DNA of 42,279 nt from NCBI GenBank assembly GCA_002493305.1, contig DKYJ01000011.1, positions 1,356-43,634 of the forward strand. The letters run 5' to 3'. The DNA is from Clostridiales bacterium UBA7103 (lineage in GTDB: Bacteria; Bacillota; Clostridia; Oscillospirales; Oscillospiraceae). The notes beneath the pieces were generated by a model that was not told the DNA's origin, ran no database searches, and worked only from the letters and a program-made list of their open reading frames with translations. Of the stretch, positions 7,854 to 16,718 are shown one piece after another (position 1 is the first letter of the stretch; each line of letters begins with the position of its first letter). The translations under genes were made by a program, and so were the position numbers.

Positions 7854-9430
7854 AAAGAGCGATATTATATACCGACGCTGTCATACACACGATGCGCAGT
7901 GAGAGCGATACCGCCCGTTCAATGCTGGTGGAAAACGGGCGAATCACCGCGCTTGATGTGGACGAAGCAGCCGGAGCGCGGGTGATTTCCCTTGGCGGAC
8001 GGCATGTGTATCCCTGCCTGATCGACGGCCATGTGCATCTGCTATACACGGTGGTGCTCTCCGGCAGCGGCTTCGACCTGTGCAGGATAGAAAACGGCGC
8101 CATCACACCGAGAAATATGGCGGGTGTAAAGGCGAGGTTGGAGGCATTTGCCGAGAGCAAGAGAAAAAACGCTCTGCTGGTTGCCAACAATTTTATCCCA
8201 AGCGCAATAGAGGAGAGGCGTATGCCGTGCCGTGAGGAGCTGGATCGCTGGTGCGGCGGCAGACCCGTTGTGGTCTATACCATTGACGGGCACCAAAGCG
8301 CCCTGTCAAGCGCCATGCTGCGAAAGCTTGGTATAAGCCCGGATGGGCACAGCGGCATTTTGAGCGGAGAGGCTCACGAGAGAGTACAGGGACGCATCAC
8401 GGATATCATTGCGGCCTCTGTGACACCTTCCGTGCTGGCTCGGGGAGCGGCAAATTTCCAGAACGACTGTGCGGGGTACGGTATAGCCTGCGTTGGCGCT
8501 TTGGACGGCAACGGCGATTCGAAGCGGGATATTACTACCCGCCTTATAACTGCGCTTGCCCGCCGCTTTGCGGTGGACGTTCGGTTTTATTACCAGTATA
8601 TGGACATTGATAAGGCCGAGCCGCTGGCCCGCTTTCAGCGCAGACGCCGCATCGGCGGCTGCGGCGACTGGGAGATGGACGGCTCCATCGGCGCCCACAC
8701 GGCGGCCTTTTCCCTGCCATATAAGGATACCGGTGAGCAGGCGGCATGCTATTATGACCGGCAGCTTGTGGAGCAGAGGGTAGAAGAAGCGGAGCGACGC
8801 GGCTATCAGATCGCAAGCCACGCCATCGGCGATCTGGCGATAGACCGGATCGTCGCCGCGCTTGGAAAATGCTCGGGGCTTATAAGACATCGCATTGAGC
8901 ACTGCGAGTTTGCCTCTGACAGCGCCATAGAGGAGATCGCTCGCCGCGGCTGGACGGTCATGGCGCAGCCTGGCTATTCATGGCTTGACAAGCGCTACCT
9001 GCACACTTATGAGCAGCATTTGCCGCCGGAGCTTATTGCCCGGCTAAAATTCAAGACCTATCTGGACAAGGGCATTGCCATATGCGGCTCTACGGATTCT
9101 CCGGTTCAGGCTCTTGACCCGTGGCTGCAAATGCTTGGCATGGTGGAGTTTTATAATGAGGAGGAGTCGGTGAGCGTATATGATGCTCTGCGCTGCTACA
9201 CCGTCAACCCTGCCAGAGCCATGCTTGAGGAAGAGGAACGGGGTATGCTCCTGCCGGGTATGAGGGCGGATTTCTTTACCGCCGAGCGGGATGTCCTCAG
9301 CTTCACGCCCGAAGAGCTGGCGGGATTTCGCCCGGAGAAAACCTATTATTTGGGCGAGGAGTATAAAAAACGCAGCGTCAGCGCGGCGGCTTTGGCAGCA
9401 AGTTTCCTGAAAAAGCCAAAAAAAGTATAA
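7850..9430 (+). CDS. YtcJ-like metal-dependent amidohydrolase
   Basis: A 526-residue amidohydrolase-superfamily enzyme of the amidohydro_3/YtcJ type. Visible: an N-terminal beta-sandwich with S-L-G-G-R-H-V-Y-P, metal ligands in D-G-H-V-H-L (residues 59-64), H-A-I-G-D near 325, H-R-I-E-H-C-E near 345 and S-T-D-S-P-V near 412, followed by the returning C-terminal sandwich with M-L-L-P-G-M-R-A-D-F. Family members are cytoplasmic hydrolases of N-acyl or imide substrates. It overlaps the permease by 4 bases. It is followed by a very short SD-preceded reading frame and a terminator. Confidence 0.85.
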   Translation: MKRAILYTDAVIHTMRSESDTARSMLVENGRITALDVDEAAGARVISLGGRHVYPCLIDGHVHLLYTVVLSGSGFDLCRIENGAITPRNMAGVKARLEAFAESKRKNALLVANNFIPSAIEERRMPCREELDRWCGGRPVVVYTIDGHQSALSSAMLRKLGISPDGHSGILSGEAHERVQGRITDIIAASVTPSVLARGAANFQNDCAGYGIACVGALDGNGDSKRDITTRLITALARRFAVDVRFYYQYMDIDKAEPLARFQRRRRIGGCGDWEMDGSIGAHTAAFSLPYKDTGEQAACYYDRQLVEQRVEEAERRGYQIASHAIGDLAIDRIVAALGKCSGLIRHRIEHCEFASDSAIEEIARRGWTVMAQPGYSWLDKRYLHTYEQHLPPELIARLKFKTYLDKGIAICGSTDSPVQALDPWLQMLGMVEFYNEEESVSVYDALRCYTVNPARAMLEEEERGMLLPGMRADFFTAERDVLSFTPEELAGFRPEKTYYLGEEYKKRSVSAAALAASFLKKPKKV

Positions 9431-9474
9431 AGCGGCTGACAGATGCTTCGCTTCCAAATAAAAACGGAGGAGGT

Positions 9475-9513
9475 ATGAGTCCGACTTACGCGGAGAAAGT
9501 GACCGGCAAATAA
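9475..9513 (+). CDS. Possible 12-residue peptide, function unknown
   Basis: ATG at 9475 is preceded by GGAGGAGG and opens a 12-codon frame (M-S-P-T-Y-A-E-K-V-T-G-K) ending in TAA. No amino acid is enriched, so it is not an obvious attenuation peptide. The downstream TCCTC (9523-9527) can pair with the Shine-Dalgarno GAGGA. It lies between the amidohydrolase and a terminator. The ribosome binding site is the only positive evidence, and chance is possible. Confidence 0.3.
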   Translation: MSPTYAEKVTGK

Positions 9514-9587
9514 GCAGATTCGAGTCCTCTCGTTGATTTTGATATACGGTTAAAGCATGAGTGTTTTTGATTACTCATGAGAAAAAG

Positions 9588-9617
9588 CACAAGGCAAAAA
9601 TTGCCTTGTGTTTTTTT
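9588..9617 (+). terminator. Terminator ending the permease-amidohydrolase operon
   Basis: CACAAGGCAA (9588-9597), loop AAA, TTGCCTTGTG (9601-9610), then seven T. A second hairpin (CATGAGT ... ACTCATG, 9557-9580) stands just before it. Confidence 0.88.
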
Positions 9618-9628
9618 GTAAAAAAACA

Positions 9629-9657
9629 TTTACAACAGCCGCAAGATATGGTATATT
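9629..9657 (+). promoter_or_regulatory. Promoter of the large catabolic operon
   Basis: TTTACA (9629-9634), 17-base spacer, TATATT (9652-9657), with TG one base before the -10 box. It is the only good promoter I see before the phosphodiesterase gene. Genes to 26689 follow on the same strand with short gaps. Confidence 0.75.
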
Positions 9658-9670
9658 AGCCAAGGAAAAT

Positions 9671-9683
9671 ACTTTCTGAAAGT
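9671..9683 (+). promoter_or_regulatory. Candidate operator palindrome
   Basis: ACTTTC, one T, GAAAGT is a perfect 13-base palindrome lying just past the predicted transcription start. A site here could be bound by a repressor, for example the LacI-type protein encoded at 26760. The link is positional inference only. Confidence 0.4.
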
Positions 9684-9723
9684 GTTTTTGCAAATTGTTT
9701 TGTCAAAAAGGCACGGTTTGAAA

Positions 9724-11037
9724 ATGAAAAGAAAGAGATTGCTTGTTATTTCGGCGGACTCCCTTGTTGGGGAGGATCTTGAGTATTTCAGGACTTTGCC
9801 GAATTATCAGAAATATATTGCCGGCGGCTCGGGCGTTGACCGTGTGCGCAGCATTTACCCATCGTTGACCTATCCCGCCCATGCAACGCTTATGACCGGC
9901 TGCTATCCGGACAGGACGGGAATCGTCTCCAACAATATTTACACCGAGGATACGCGCTGCGGCGATTGGGAATGGGACTCGGCAGCCCTTAGGGCGGAGG
10001 ATATTTTCTCCGCGGCAAAGAGGGTAGGTTACAGCACTGCCTCGGTGCTTTGGCCAGTTACCGGGTGCAATAAGAATATAGATCATCTGGTGAATGAGGC
10101 ATGGCGGCCAGAAGCGGGAGAGACGGTACAGGGGCTTTTTGCCCGTTATGGCTCGAGCCCGGAGGTCATTGATATCATTATGCACCATGTGGGGCGTCTT
10201 GTACCTGACCATATGCAGCGCGGGCTCGCGGTACATCCGGAGTTTGACGATTTCGGGGCTGGCTGCGCGGCGGATATAATTCGCCGCTTTAAGCCGGAGC
10301 TGATGCTTGTGCATACCTGCCCGGTGGATGCCTGCCGTCACGAGTACGGCGTTTTCAGCGATAGGCTTGAGGCCGCCATCCGCCGTGTTGACGCCCATTT
10401 GGGCGAGATCGGTCAGGCGCTGGAGGATGCCGGCGTTCTTGCAGACACCAATGTCTTTCTTATAAGCGATCACGGGCAGTTAAACTGTGTGCGCTTTGCC
10501 AGCATCAATGTGGCTCTGTCCCGCGCTGGATTTCTCAGCGTAGGCGAGGATGGGCGTCTCAGTCCTGACTGGCGGGCTTACAGCCGTTCTGCCGGCATGT
10601 GCGCCTATGTTTATCTGCGCGGAAAGGACGATTCGCGCGCGTATGACGCTGTGTACGGGTTTTTAAAGCAAATGGAGAGCTCCGGCGTCTGCGGTATCTC
10701 TAAGGTATACACCGCAGAGGAAGCCGCCGCCGAGCGCTTGAGAGGAGATTTCTCCTTTGTCCTTGAGACAGACGGAAGAACTGCCTTCTCAAACGCCTGT
10801 GACGGTCACTTTATGAGAAATGTGGAGCCTGGGGATGAACACTATCTCAACGGGCAGCATGGGCACCACCCGGATAAGGGGCCGCAGCCTGTGCTGGAGG
10901 CTAAGGGGCCGGATATCGTCCCGGGGCTGCGCATACCCGAATGCCGCCTGGTGGATGAGGCGCCCACCTTTGCGGCGCTTCTGGGCGTGACCCTTGTGGG
11001 AGCGGACGGAAATGCGCTGGGGGCGCTGCTGAAATGA
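9724..11037 (+). CDS. Alkaline phosphatase superfamily phosphodiesterase (ENPP-like)
   Basis: Hydrolyses phosphodiester or pyrophosphate bonds of nucleotides or lipid/sugar head groups by analogy with nucleotide pyrophosphatase/phosphodiesterases. Two-zinc site residues are visible: Asp12 in I-S-A-D-S, nucleophile Thr49 in P-S-L-T-Y-P-A-H-A-T-L, D-A-C-R-H near 200, S-D-H-G near 248 and the late G-Q-H-G-H-H-P. There is no signal peptide, so the enzyme should be cytoplasmic. From ATG 9724 it has 437 residues; GTG 9682 and TTG 9718 are alternative starts because the Shine-Dalgarno (AAAAAGG, 9705-9711) is poorly spaced. The next gene overlaps by 4 bases, tying it to a glycerol-1-phosphate dehydrogenase-like enzyme. 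Confidence 0.83.
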   Translation: MKRKRLLVISADSLVGEDLEYFRTLPNYQKYIAGGSGVDRVRSIYPSLTYPAHATLMTGCYPDRTGIVSNNIYTEDTRCGDWEWDSAALRAEDIFSAAKRVGYSTASVLWPVTGCNKNIDHLVNEAWRPEAGETVQGLFARYGSSPEVIDIIMHHVGRLVPDHMQRGLAVHPEFDDFGAGCAADIIRRFKPELMLVHTCPVDACRHEYGVFSDRLEAAIRRVDAHLGEIGQALEDAGVLADTNVFLISDHGQLNCVRFASINVALSRAGFLSVGEDGRLSPDWRAYSRSAGMCAYVYLRGKDDSRAYDAVYGFLKQMESSGVCGISKVYTAEEAAAERLRGDFSFVLETDGRTAFSNACDGHFMRNVEPGDEHYLNGQHGHHPDKGPQPVLEAKGPDIVPGLRIPECRLVDEAPTFAALLGVTLVGADGNALGALLK

Positions 11038-12401
11038 GAGAAAAGATGTATCCAGAACCGCAGCCTGTGTCCGCGTATCTATGTCGGGAGCTGGAATGCT
11101 CCTGCGGAAGAGTGCATTACGCGGATATCGCCGCTGTGGAGATCGGGGCGGGAGCGATCAGAACCCTGCCTGAATATACAAAAAAATGGGGATATGCCTG
11201 TCCTTATATCGTCTGTGACGATATTACATATAAAATCGCGGGAGCTCAATGCGAAAACCTGCTGTCTCAAGTGGGCGTGTACGCAAAGCTCCACATCATC
11301 AAAAGGCTCGGCTTTGACGAGGCAACGCTTGGTGAGCTGCTCATAGATATGCCTGCCGACTGCGATGTCATAATCGCGGTGGGCACAGGGTCTATAAGCG
11401 ACATCATCCGGTATATGAGCTTCAAGCTGCGCCTGCCCTGCTTCACCGTTGCCACCGGCGCGCCTATGGACGGCTTTGCCGCAGGCATCGGTGTAATGAA
11501 TGTGGATGGCCTGAAGACCACTATGCCGGCTCACAGCACCAAGCTCATCATCGGTGACACGGACATCCTGCGCACAGCTCCATACCGCATGACGGCGGCA
11601 GGCTTCGGCGATCTTATCGGCAAGCTGAGCTGCCTTAATGACTGGGAGCTGGCAAGGCTCGTAACAGGGGAGCACTTTTGCGGGAACATAGCCGCGCTTG
11701 TAAAAAAATGCGTGGACGATATCCTGCAATGTGCCGACGGGCTAAAGCGCGGAGAACCGGAGGTGCTCGGCAGGGTGATGGAGGGGCTTGTCCTCTCCGG
11801 CACGGCCATAAGTCTCTACGGCGATTCCCGCCCGGCCTCCGGCGCCGAGCACCACATGTCCCATTATTGGGAGACTGTTTTTGAGCAGAGGGGCGTTCGC
11901 GCCGCGATGCACGGAGAGCAGGTGGCGGTGGGGACGGTGCTGATCCTGATGTTCTGTGAGGAGCTGGCGCGCGCCGAGATAGACTTTGATCTGGCTCGCG
12001 CCGCGGCGAGAAGCTATGACCGCGCTGCGTGGGAGGCTGAGATACGCCGAGCCTATGGTGCGGCGGCCGATGGGGTCATCGCTATTGAGGACAGCGCCTG
12101 CAAAAATGAAACGGCGGGCAGACTGCGCCGGATCGACGCGGCACAGGAAAAGCTGCCGCTCATCCGGGAAAAGCTCAATGCGCTTCCCGGAGCGGAGCAT
12201 TTGGCGAAGCTCCTGCGCACTGTCGGCTGTCCCTGCGCGCCTGCGCAGATAGGAGTCGATGAGGCGACTCTCAAGGACACATTCATGTACTGCAAGGAGA
12301 TTCGACCACGCTATACGGTTTTGCAGCTTGCCTACGACCTGGAGGTCCTGGACAGTGTGTCTGACAGGGTGATCGAAAGAATCAAAAGAGACTCAGCGTG
12401 A
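11034..12401 (+). CDS. araM: AraM-type sn-glycerol-1-phosphate dehydrogenase
   Basis: An iron-alcohol-dehydrogenase fold NAD(P)-dependent enzyme, expected to interconvert dihydroxyacetone phosphate and glycerol-1-phosphate or a related polyol phosphate. Visible are the nucleotide-binding G-T-G-S-I-S-D (near residue 123), the T-G-A-P-M-D-G-F-A loop and the metal ligands in G-D-L-I-G-K, G-A-E-H-H-M-S-H and M-H-G-E-Q-V. At 455 residues it is somewhat longer than AraM, with an extended C-terminus. It overlaps the phosphodiesterase by 4 bases and precedes a CUT1 ABC importer, as AraM precedes AraNPQ in the Bacillus subtilis ara operon. The true substrate in this locus may be another sugar phosphate. 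Confidence 0.82.
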   Translation: MREKMYPEPQPVSAYLCRELECSCGRVHYADIAAVEIGAGAIRTLPEYTKKWGYACPYIVCDDITYKIAGAQCENLLSQVGVYAKLHIIKRLGFDEATLGELLIDMPADCDVIIAVGTGSISDIIRYMSFKLRLPCFTVATGAPMDGFAAGIGVMNVDGLKTTMPAHSTKLIIGDTDILRTAPYRMTAAGFGDLIGKLSCLNDWELARLVTGEHFCGNIAALVKKCVDDILQCADGLKRGEPEVLGRVMEGLVLSGTAISLYGDSRPASGAEHHMSHYWETVFEQRGVRAAMHGEQVAVGTVLILMFCEELARAEIDFDLARAAARSYDRAAWEAEIRRAYGAAADGVIAIEDSACKNETAGRLRRIDAAQEKLPLIREKLNALPGAEHLAKLLRTVGCPCAPAQIGVDEATLKDTFMYCKEIRPRYTVLQLAYDLEVLDSVSDRVIERIKRDSA

Positions 12402-12462
12402 ATATCAAGCAAAAAAGTGATGGGTGTTGCAGACCATCAAAACAGTTAGAATGGAGAGAAGT

Positions 12463-13533
12463 ATGGGTCAGATAGTTCTGAGGAATATTTGCAAAAGCTT
12501 TGGAGATGTAAAAGTCATTGAAAACCTTGACCTCACCATCGAGGATGGCCAGTTTGCCGTTCTTGTAGGAGCCTCCGGCTGCGGCAAGACGACGCTTCTG
12601 CGCATCATTGCCGGAATCGGCCCCGCTACCTCGGGAGAGCTGTATCTGGATGGGGAAGAGGTCAGCGACCTTGCCCCCGGCAAACGGGATATTGCAATGG
12701 TTTTTCAGAACTATGCTATTTATCCCAACATGACTGTCAAGGGCAACATCGAGTTCGGGCTGAAAAACAACCATGTGCCCAAGGCGGAGCGGGAAAGGCT
12801 AATTGCGGAGGTAGCGGAGAGCGTGGGACTTACCGACCTGCTCAAGCGTAAGCCGAACACCCTGTCAGGCGGTCAGCGGCAGAGAGTCGCTTTGGCTCGG
12901 GCTATGGTAAAGAAACCCAAGGTGTTTCTTATGGACGAGCCGCTGAGCAATCTGGACGCAAAGCTGCGTGTACAGATGCGCAGCGAGCTGATTGAGCTGC
13001 ATAACAAGCTTAAGACCACCTTTGTCTATGTCACCCACGATCAGGTGGAGGCAATGAGCATGGCTGACACGATCGTGCTCATGAATAACGGCGAGATACA
13101 GCAGCAGGCGTCCCCTGAGGAGATATACGAGGATCCGAACAATGTTTTCACCGCCCAGTTCATCGGTACGCCGGCAATGAATATCCTGCCCATGCCCAAC
13201 GGCTGCTTTATGGGCTTCCGCCCGGAAAAGACGCTTATGTCCGAGGGGTGGGACAAGGCTCCTTCGGCAGCGTACCATACCACGGGCCGCATCATAACAA
13301 GGGAGATGCTTGGCTCGGAGACGCTCTATAAGGTGCAGATCAGCACCATGACCGGCGAGCAGACCACAGTTATGGTCAAGCTCACCGATGGCAGTATCCG
13401 GCAGGACAGTCAGATAAGCCTTGATGTCGAGCAGGGGGCGCTGTTTTTCTTTGACAAGGATACCAAGCGCATTCGTGAGAGTCAGCGAGCGGAGGAGTAT
13501 GCCGCGTGTATGAGGCTGATCAGAGGTGAATAG
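12463..13533 (+). CDS. CUT1-family ABC importer ATP-binding protein (UgpC/MsmK-like)
   Basis: Cytoplasmic ATPase driving the two permeases encoded next to it. Walker A G-A-S-G-C-G-K-T is at 36-43, the signature L-S-G-G-Q-R-Q-R near 134, Walker B V-F-L-M-D-E-P near 155, the H-loop T-H-D near 190, and a C-terminal TOBE/regulatory region. The 356 residues match UgpC/MsmK. The start ATG 12463 has GGAG 6 bases upstream; an earlier in-frame codon at 12424 lacks one. The presence of a dedicated ATPase in the operon differs from the Bacillus ara system, which borrows MsmX. Confidence 0.92.
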   Translation: MGQIVLRNICKSFGDVKVIENLDLTIEDGQFAVLVGASGCGKTTLLRIIAGIGPATSGELYLDGEEVSDLAPGKRDIAMVFQNYAIYPNMTVKGNIEFGLKNNHVPKAERERLIAEVAESVGLTDLLKRKPNTLSGGQRQRVALARAMVKKPKVFLMDEPLSNLDAKLRVQMRSELIELHNKLKTTFVYVTHDQVEAMSMADTIVLMNNGEIQQQASPEEIYEDPNNVFTAQFIGTPAMNILPMPNGCFMGFRPEKTLMSEGWDKAPSAAYHTTGRIITREMLGSETLYKVQISTMTGEQTTVMVKLTDGSIRQDSQISLDVEQGALFFFDKDTKRIRESQRAEEYAACMRLIRGE

Positions 13534-13534
13534 G

Positions 13535-14458
13535 ATGAAAGATACTATCACAGAGGCAGGAAAGCCCGGCTTCAGGCAGAGGCTGCGCAATTTTGCCGGC
13601 AATAAGCTGCCGCCGTATCTTATGGTAGCCCCGGCGATGGCCTTTTTCCTGCTCTTCACTGTCTATCCGATAATAGATATGATCGTGCTCTCGCTTCATG
13701 AATGGAATGTGGTGCAGGACAGAAAGTTCGTGGGGCTTGCAAATTATGACTATCTTTTCAACACCGCGATAGATTTTAAAATCGCCCTGCAAAACACACT
13801 TGTCTATACGGTGAGCGTGCTGTTTTTCCTGATGCTCTTTGCCCTGATATTTGCCGTGTGGCTTCAGAAGGACTCGAGGATAAACGGCTTTGTGCAGAGG
13901 GTCATGTTCTTCCCCCATATCTGCGCGATGCTGGCGGTGTCGATGGTGTTTTCGTGGCTGATGGATGAAAACGGTCTTTTCAACGCGGTGCTATCCTTTT
14001 TCAATCTGCCCGGACTGCGCTGGCTGGATTCATCCACTACGGCGATGATGTCAGTGGTCATTGTGGCGGTCTGGAAGGGCATGGGCTACCAGGCGCTGAT
14101 TCTGCTCTCCGCGCTCAAGTCGATCCCCGCGGATATTTACGAGGCGGCGGAGCTTGACAACACCGGACCCTTCAGGAAGTTCTTCCACATTACGATACCG
14201 CTACTTTCACCCCAGCTTTTCTTTATGCTCATAACGATCACCATGAATTCCTTCAAGGTTTTCGACTCTGTTAAAATACTCACCCGCGGCGGGCCGGGAA
14301 AGTCCACGCTGGTGCTGGTCTACTACATATACGAATACGCGCAGTCCAATTTGAAATACGGCGTGGCAGCGGCGGCGGGCGTTATCCTGCTGGTGTTCCT
14401 GATGATACTGTCCGTTGTGTATTTCAAGCTTATCGGCAAGCGTGTGCACTATCAGTGA
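13535..14458 (+). CDS. ABC sugar permease, UgpA/AraP-like
   Basis: A 307-residue inner-membrane permease with about six helices. The cytoplasmic coupling loop E-A-A-E-L-D-N-T-G-P, typical of binding-protein-dependent permeases, is near residue 205. The start ATG 13535 lies one base after the ATPase stop, with AGAGGTG just upstream, so translation is likely coupled. It forms the channel with the next permease. Confidence 0.9.
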   Translation: MKDTITEAGKPGFRQRLRNFAGNKLPPYLMVAPAMAFFLLFTVYPIIDMIVLSLHEWNVVQDRKFVGLANYDYLFNTAIDFKIALQNTLVYTVSVLFFLMLFALIFAVWLQKDSRINGFVQRVMFFPHICAMLAVSMVFSWLMDENGLFNAVLSFFNLPGLRWLDSSTTAMMSVVIVAVWKGMGYQALILLSALKSIPADIYEAAELDNTGPFRKFFHITIPLLSPQLFFMLITITMNSFKVFDSVKILTRGGPGKSTLVLVYYIYEYAQSNLKYGVAAAAGVILLVFLMILSVVYFKLIGKRVHYQ

Positions 14459-14474
14459 GAGGGAGGGAGAGCGT

Positions 14475-15329
14475 GTGTCTGTTCTGACAAGAAAGCAGAA
14501 GCGCCGTGTGCTCAGGAGCACCGGCAAAGCTGCGGATATTCTTCTCAAAATTTTTGTAAGCGTTCTTTTCCTTTTCCCCTTTTACTGGATGGTGACTACC
14601 TCCTTCAAGCCCTATCTGGAGACGCTTCAATTCCCTCCTACTCTCTGGCCACATGAGTTTACGCTTGAGGGCTATGAGCGTGTGTTCCGGGAGCTTGACA
14701 TCATGCGATATGTCAAGAACACCGCTATTATCACAGGCACTATAATTGTCCTCCAGCTGATCGTTGAGGTGCCAGCGGCATATGCCTTTGCCCGCTGGAA
14801 CTTCAAGGGCAAGAGCATACTCTGGGTCATCGTCATGATGGCGTTCATGATCCCCGGGCAGCTCACATTTATAACGGTCTACTTCATGTTCGCCGACTGG
14901 GGTATTCTGAAGACGCTGCTGCCACAGATACTGCCGATGGGCGCAAGCGCCTTTGCGATCTTCCTCTTACGGCAGAACTTTATGCAGATACCCGAGGAGC
15001 TTATTGAGGCGGCGAGGCTGGATAACGCCTCCGAGTGGAAGATCATGTGGAAGCTCATGATCCCCATGTCCAAATCTACTCTGGCCACAACGGTGCTCTT
15101 TAGCTTTATCAGCCACTGGAACGCATATTTCTGGCCGCTGGTCATGACGCGCAATGAGGAGCTCAAGCCCATAACCCTCGCCATTGAGCGGCTTAAGGAT
15201 CTTGAGCGTGGCTTGAACTACACTGACATAATGGCAGGCAATGTGATCCTCATTCTTCCAGTTGTTATTCTCTTCCTGCTGTTCAGCAAGAAGGTCATTC
15301 AGGCGATGGCGTATCGCGGCATGAAATAA
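14475..15329 (+). CDS. ABC sugar permease, UgpE/AraQ-like
   Basis: A 284-residue membrane protein, the second half of the translocation channel. It has the coupling motif E-A-A-R-L-D-N-A-S-E near residue 178 and the usual C-terminal G-M-K end. I chose GTG 14475, 16 bases after the previous stop, because GGGAGGGAGAG precedes it; upstream in-frame codons overlap the previous gene. It acts with the UgpA-like permease and UgpC-like ATPase. Confidence 0.9.
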   Translation: MSVLTRKQKRRVLRSTGKAADILLKIFVSVLFLFPFYWMVTTSFKPYLETLQFPPTLWPHEFTLEGYERVFRELDIMRYVKNTAIITGTIIVLQLIVEVPAAYAFARWNFKGKSILWVIVMMAFMIPGQLTFITVYFMFADWGILKTLLPQILPMGASAFAIFLLRQNFMQIPEELIEAARLDNASEWKIMWKLMIPMSKSTLATTVLFSFISHWNAYFWPLVMTRNEELKPITLAIERLKDLERGLNYTDIMAGNVILILPVVILFLLFSKKVIQAMAYRGMK

Positions 15330-15379
15330 TAAAACGCATGTAATTATTTGAAAATAAAATAAAAACGGAGGAAACAAAA

Positions 15380-16708
15380 ATGAAAAGAACACTGGCAGTC
15401 CTGCTGTGCATCTGTATGTGTCTGGTCACAGCGGCCTGCGGCGGTAAAAGCGCCCCCGCCCCCGAGGCATCCGCCCCGGCGGAAGCCACAGAGCAGATGA
15501 GCGGGCCGGCATATGTGACCGAGCCTATCTCCATTGATTTCTGGCACACAATGGGCTCCGGCGCGCTGGCGGAATACATGGATGACGCGGTGTCTCGCTT
15601 CAACGCTGAAAATGAATACGGCATCACCGTAAACGCCACCTTCATGGGCTCTTATGGCGATGTGCGCAATCAGGTCATCACCTCTATCGGTGCCAAGGAG
15701 AACCCGCAGGTCATCATCAACGGTATGTCAGACATTCTTGCAAAGGTTGGCGTTCTGCAGGATATGGCGCCCTATGCCGAGCGTGACGGCATTGATATGA
15801 GCCAATATCAGGAGGGCGCAAAGTCTAGTATGTATAATGACGGTATGCTGACCAACATGCCAATTCAGCGTTCCTGCATCGTTCTTTACTACAATAAGGA
15901 TCTGTTCTCCGCTGCCGGCTATGACGAGGCACCCGCAACCTATGAGGAGCTGATGGAGGCCGCGCAGAAGATCACACAGACCACCGGCAAGTATGGCTTT
16001 GAGCTTATGATCGACCCCGCCTTCTATCAGGAGGCGCTGCTTATCTCCCTCGGCGCTGAGGGTATCTGCGATGCGGATGCCAAGGGCGCGGGCTGCCTTG
16101 ATGACGGAAGCATGCTGCGCATGCTTGAGGACTGGCGCGCCGGCGTTGATGCCGGATGGATGCTGGCTCCCTCCGTATCCTCTTCCCACAACAACATGTA
16201 TCAGGAGCTTTACGGCGGAAATCTCGCCTCCTTCTTTGCAAGCTCCGCTGTGCTTGAGACAGTCACCTCCTATGCGCAGGAGTCCGGCATCAATGTCGGT
16301 GTTGCGCCCATGCCTGTCTATGGCGGTATCGGCGGCGTTGGCGGCGGCGGTGATATCTCCATAATCTCTGCGAACAACAGCGAGCAGCAGATCGCCGCGG
16401 CATGGGAGTTTGTCAAGTTCATGATGAGCGATGAGGAAATCGCCACCCGCAGCATGGCGACCGGCTACATGCCCGTTACCGAGGGCTCTGCCGAGCTTAT
16501 GAAGGACTTCTTTGCTGAGAACGAGTTCTTTGCCGAGGCTTACGATGCAAGGCTTAAGAGCGTTGACTACCCCAGTAACCTTGAAAAGAGCGAGTGGATA
16601 ACTCAGCTCACCACCGCTTTCTCATATGTTATTCAGGACAGGTCAATGTCCGCCGAGGAGGGCGTTGATTATCTGAAGAGCATGATGTCGACGGTGTTCC
16701 TCGGATAA
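15380..16708 (+). CDS. Extracellular solute-binding lipoprotein, family 1 (UgpB-like)
   Basis: Substrate-capture protein of the importer, anchored outside the membrane. It has a lipoprotein signal with lipobox V-T-A-A-C (Cys19), a short Ala/Pro/Glu linker, then a periplasmic-binding-protein fold starting I-D-F-W-H-T-M-G, a beginning that recalls the glycerol-3-phosphate binding protein UgpB. It has 442 residues, the normal size, and a GGAGG start site. Neighbouring glycerol-phosphate and pentose enzymes fit a phosphodiester, glycerol- or pentose-containing ligand, but the ligand cannot be read from sequence. Confidence 0.88.
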   Translation: MKRTLAVLLCICMCLVTAACGGKSAPAPEASAPAEATEQMSGPAYVTEPISIDFWHTMGSGALAEYMDDAVSRFNAENEYGITVNATFMGSYGDVRNQVITSIGAKENPQVIINGMSDILAKVGVLQDMAPYAERDGIDMSQYQEGAKSSMYNDGMLTNMPIQRSCIVLYYNKDLFSAAGYDEAPATYEELMEAAQKITQTTGKYGFELMIDPAFYQEALLISLGAEGICDADAKGAGCLDDGSMLRMLEDWRAGVDAGWMLAPSVSSSHNNMYQELYGGNLASFFASSAVLETVTSYAQESGINVGVAPMPVYGGIGGVGGGGDISIISANNSEQQIAAAWEFVKFMMSDEEIATRSMATGYMPVTEGSAELMKDFFAENEFFAEAYDARLKSVDYPSNLEKSEWITQLTTAFSYVIQDRSMSAEEGVDYLKSMMSTVFLG

Positions 16709-16718
16709 GGTGATGCAC

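Noticed and set aside
9518..9530. GATTCGAGTCC resembling a tRNA T arm
   Set aside because: The flanks do not form a T stem, and no acceptor, D or anticodon arm can be drawn; not a tRNA or a clear tRNA remnant.
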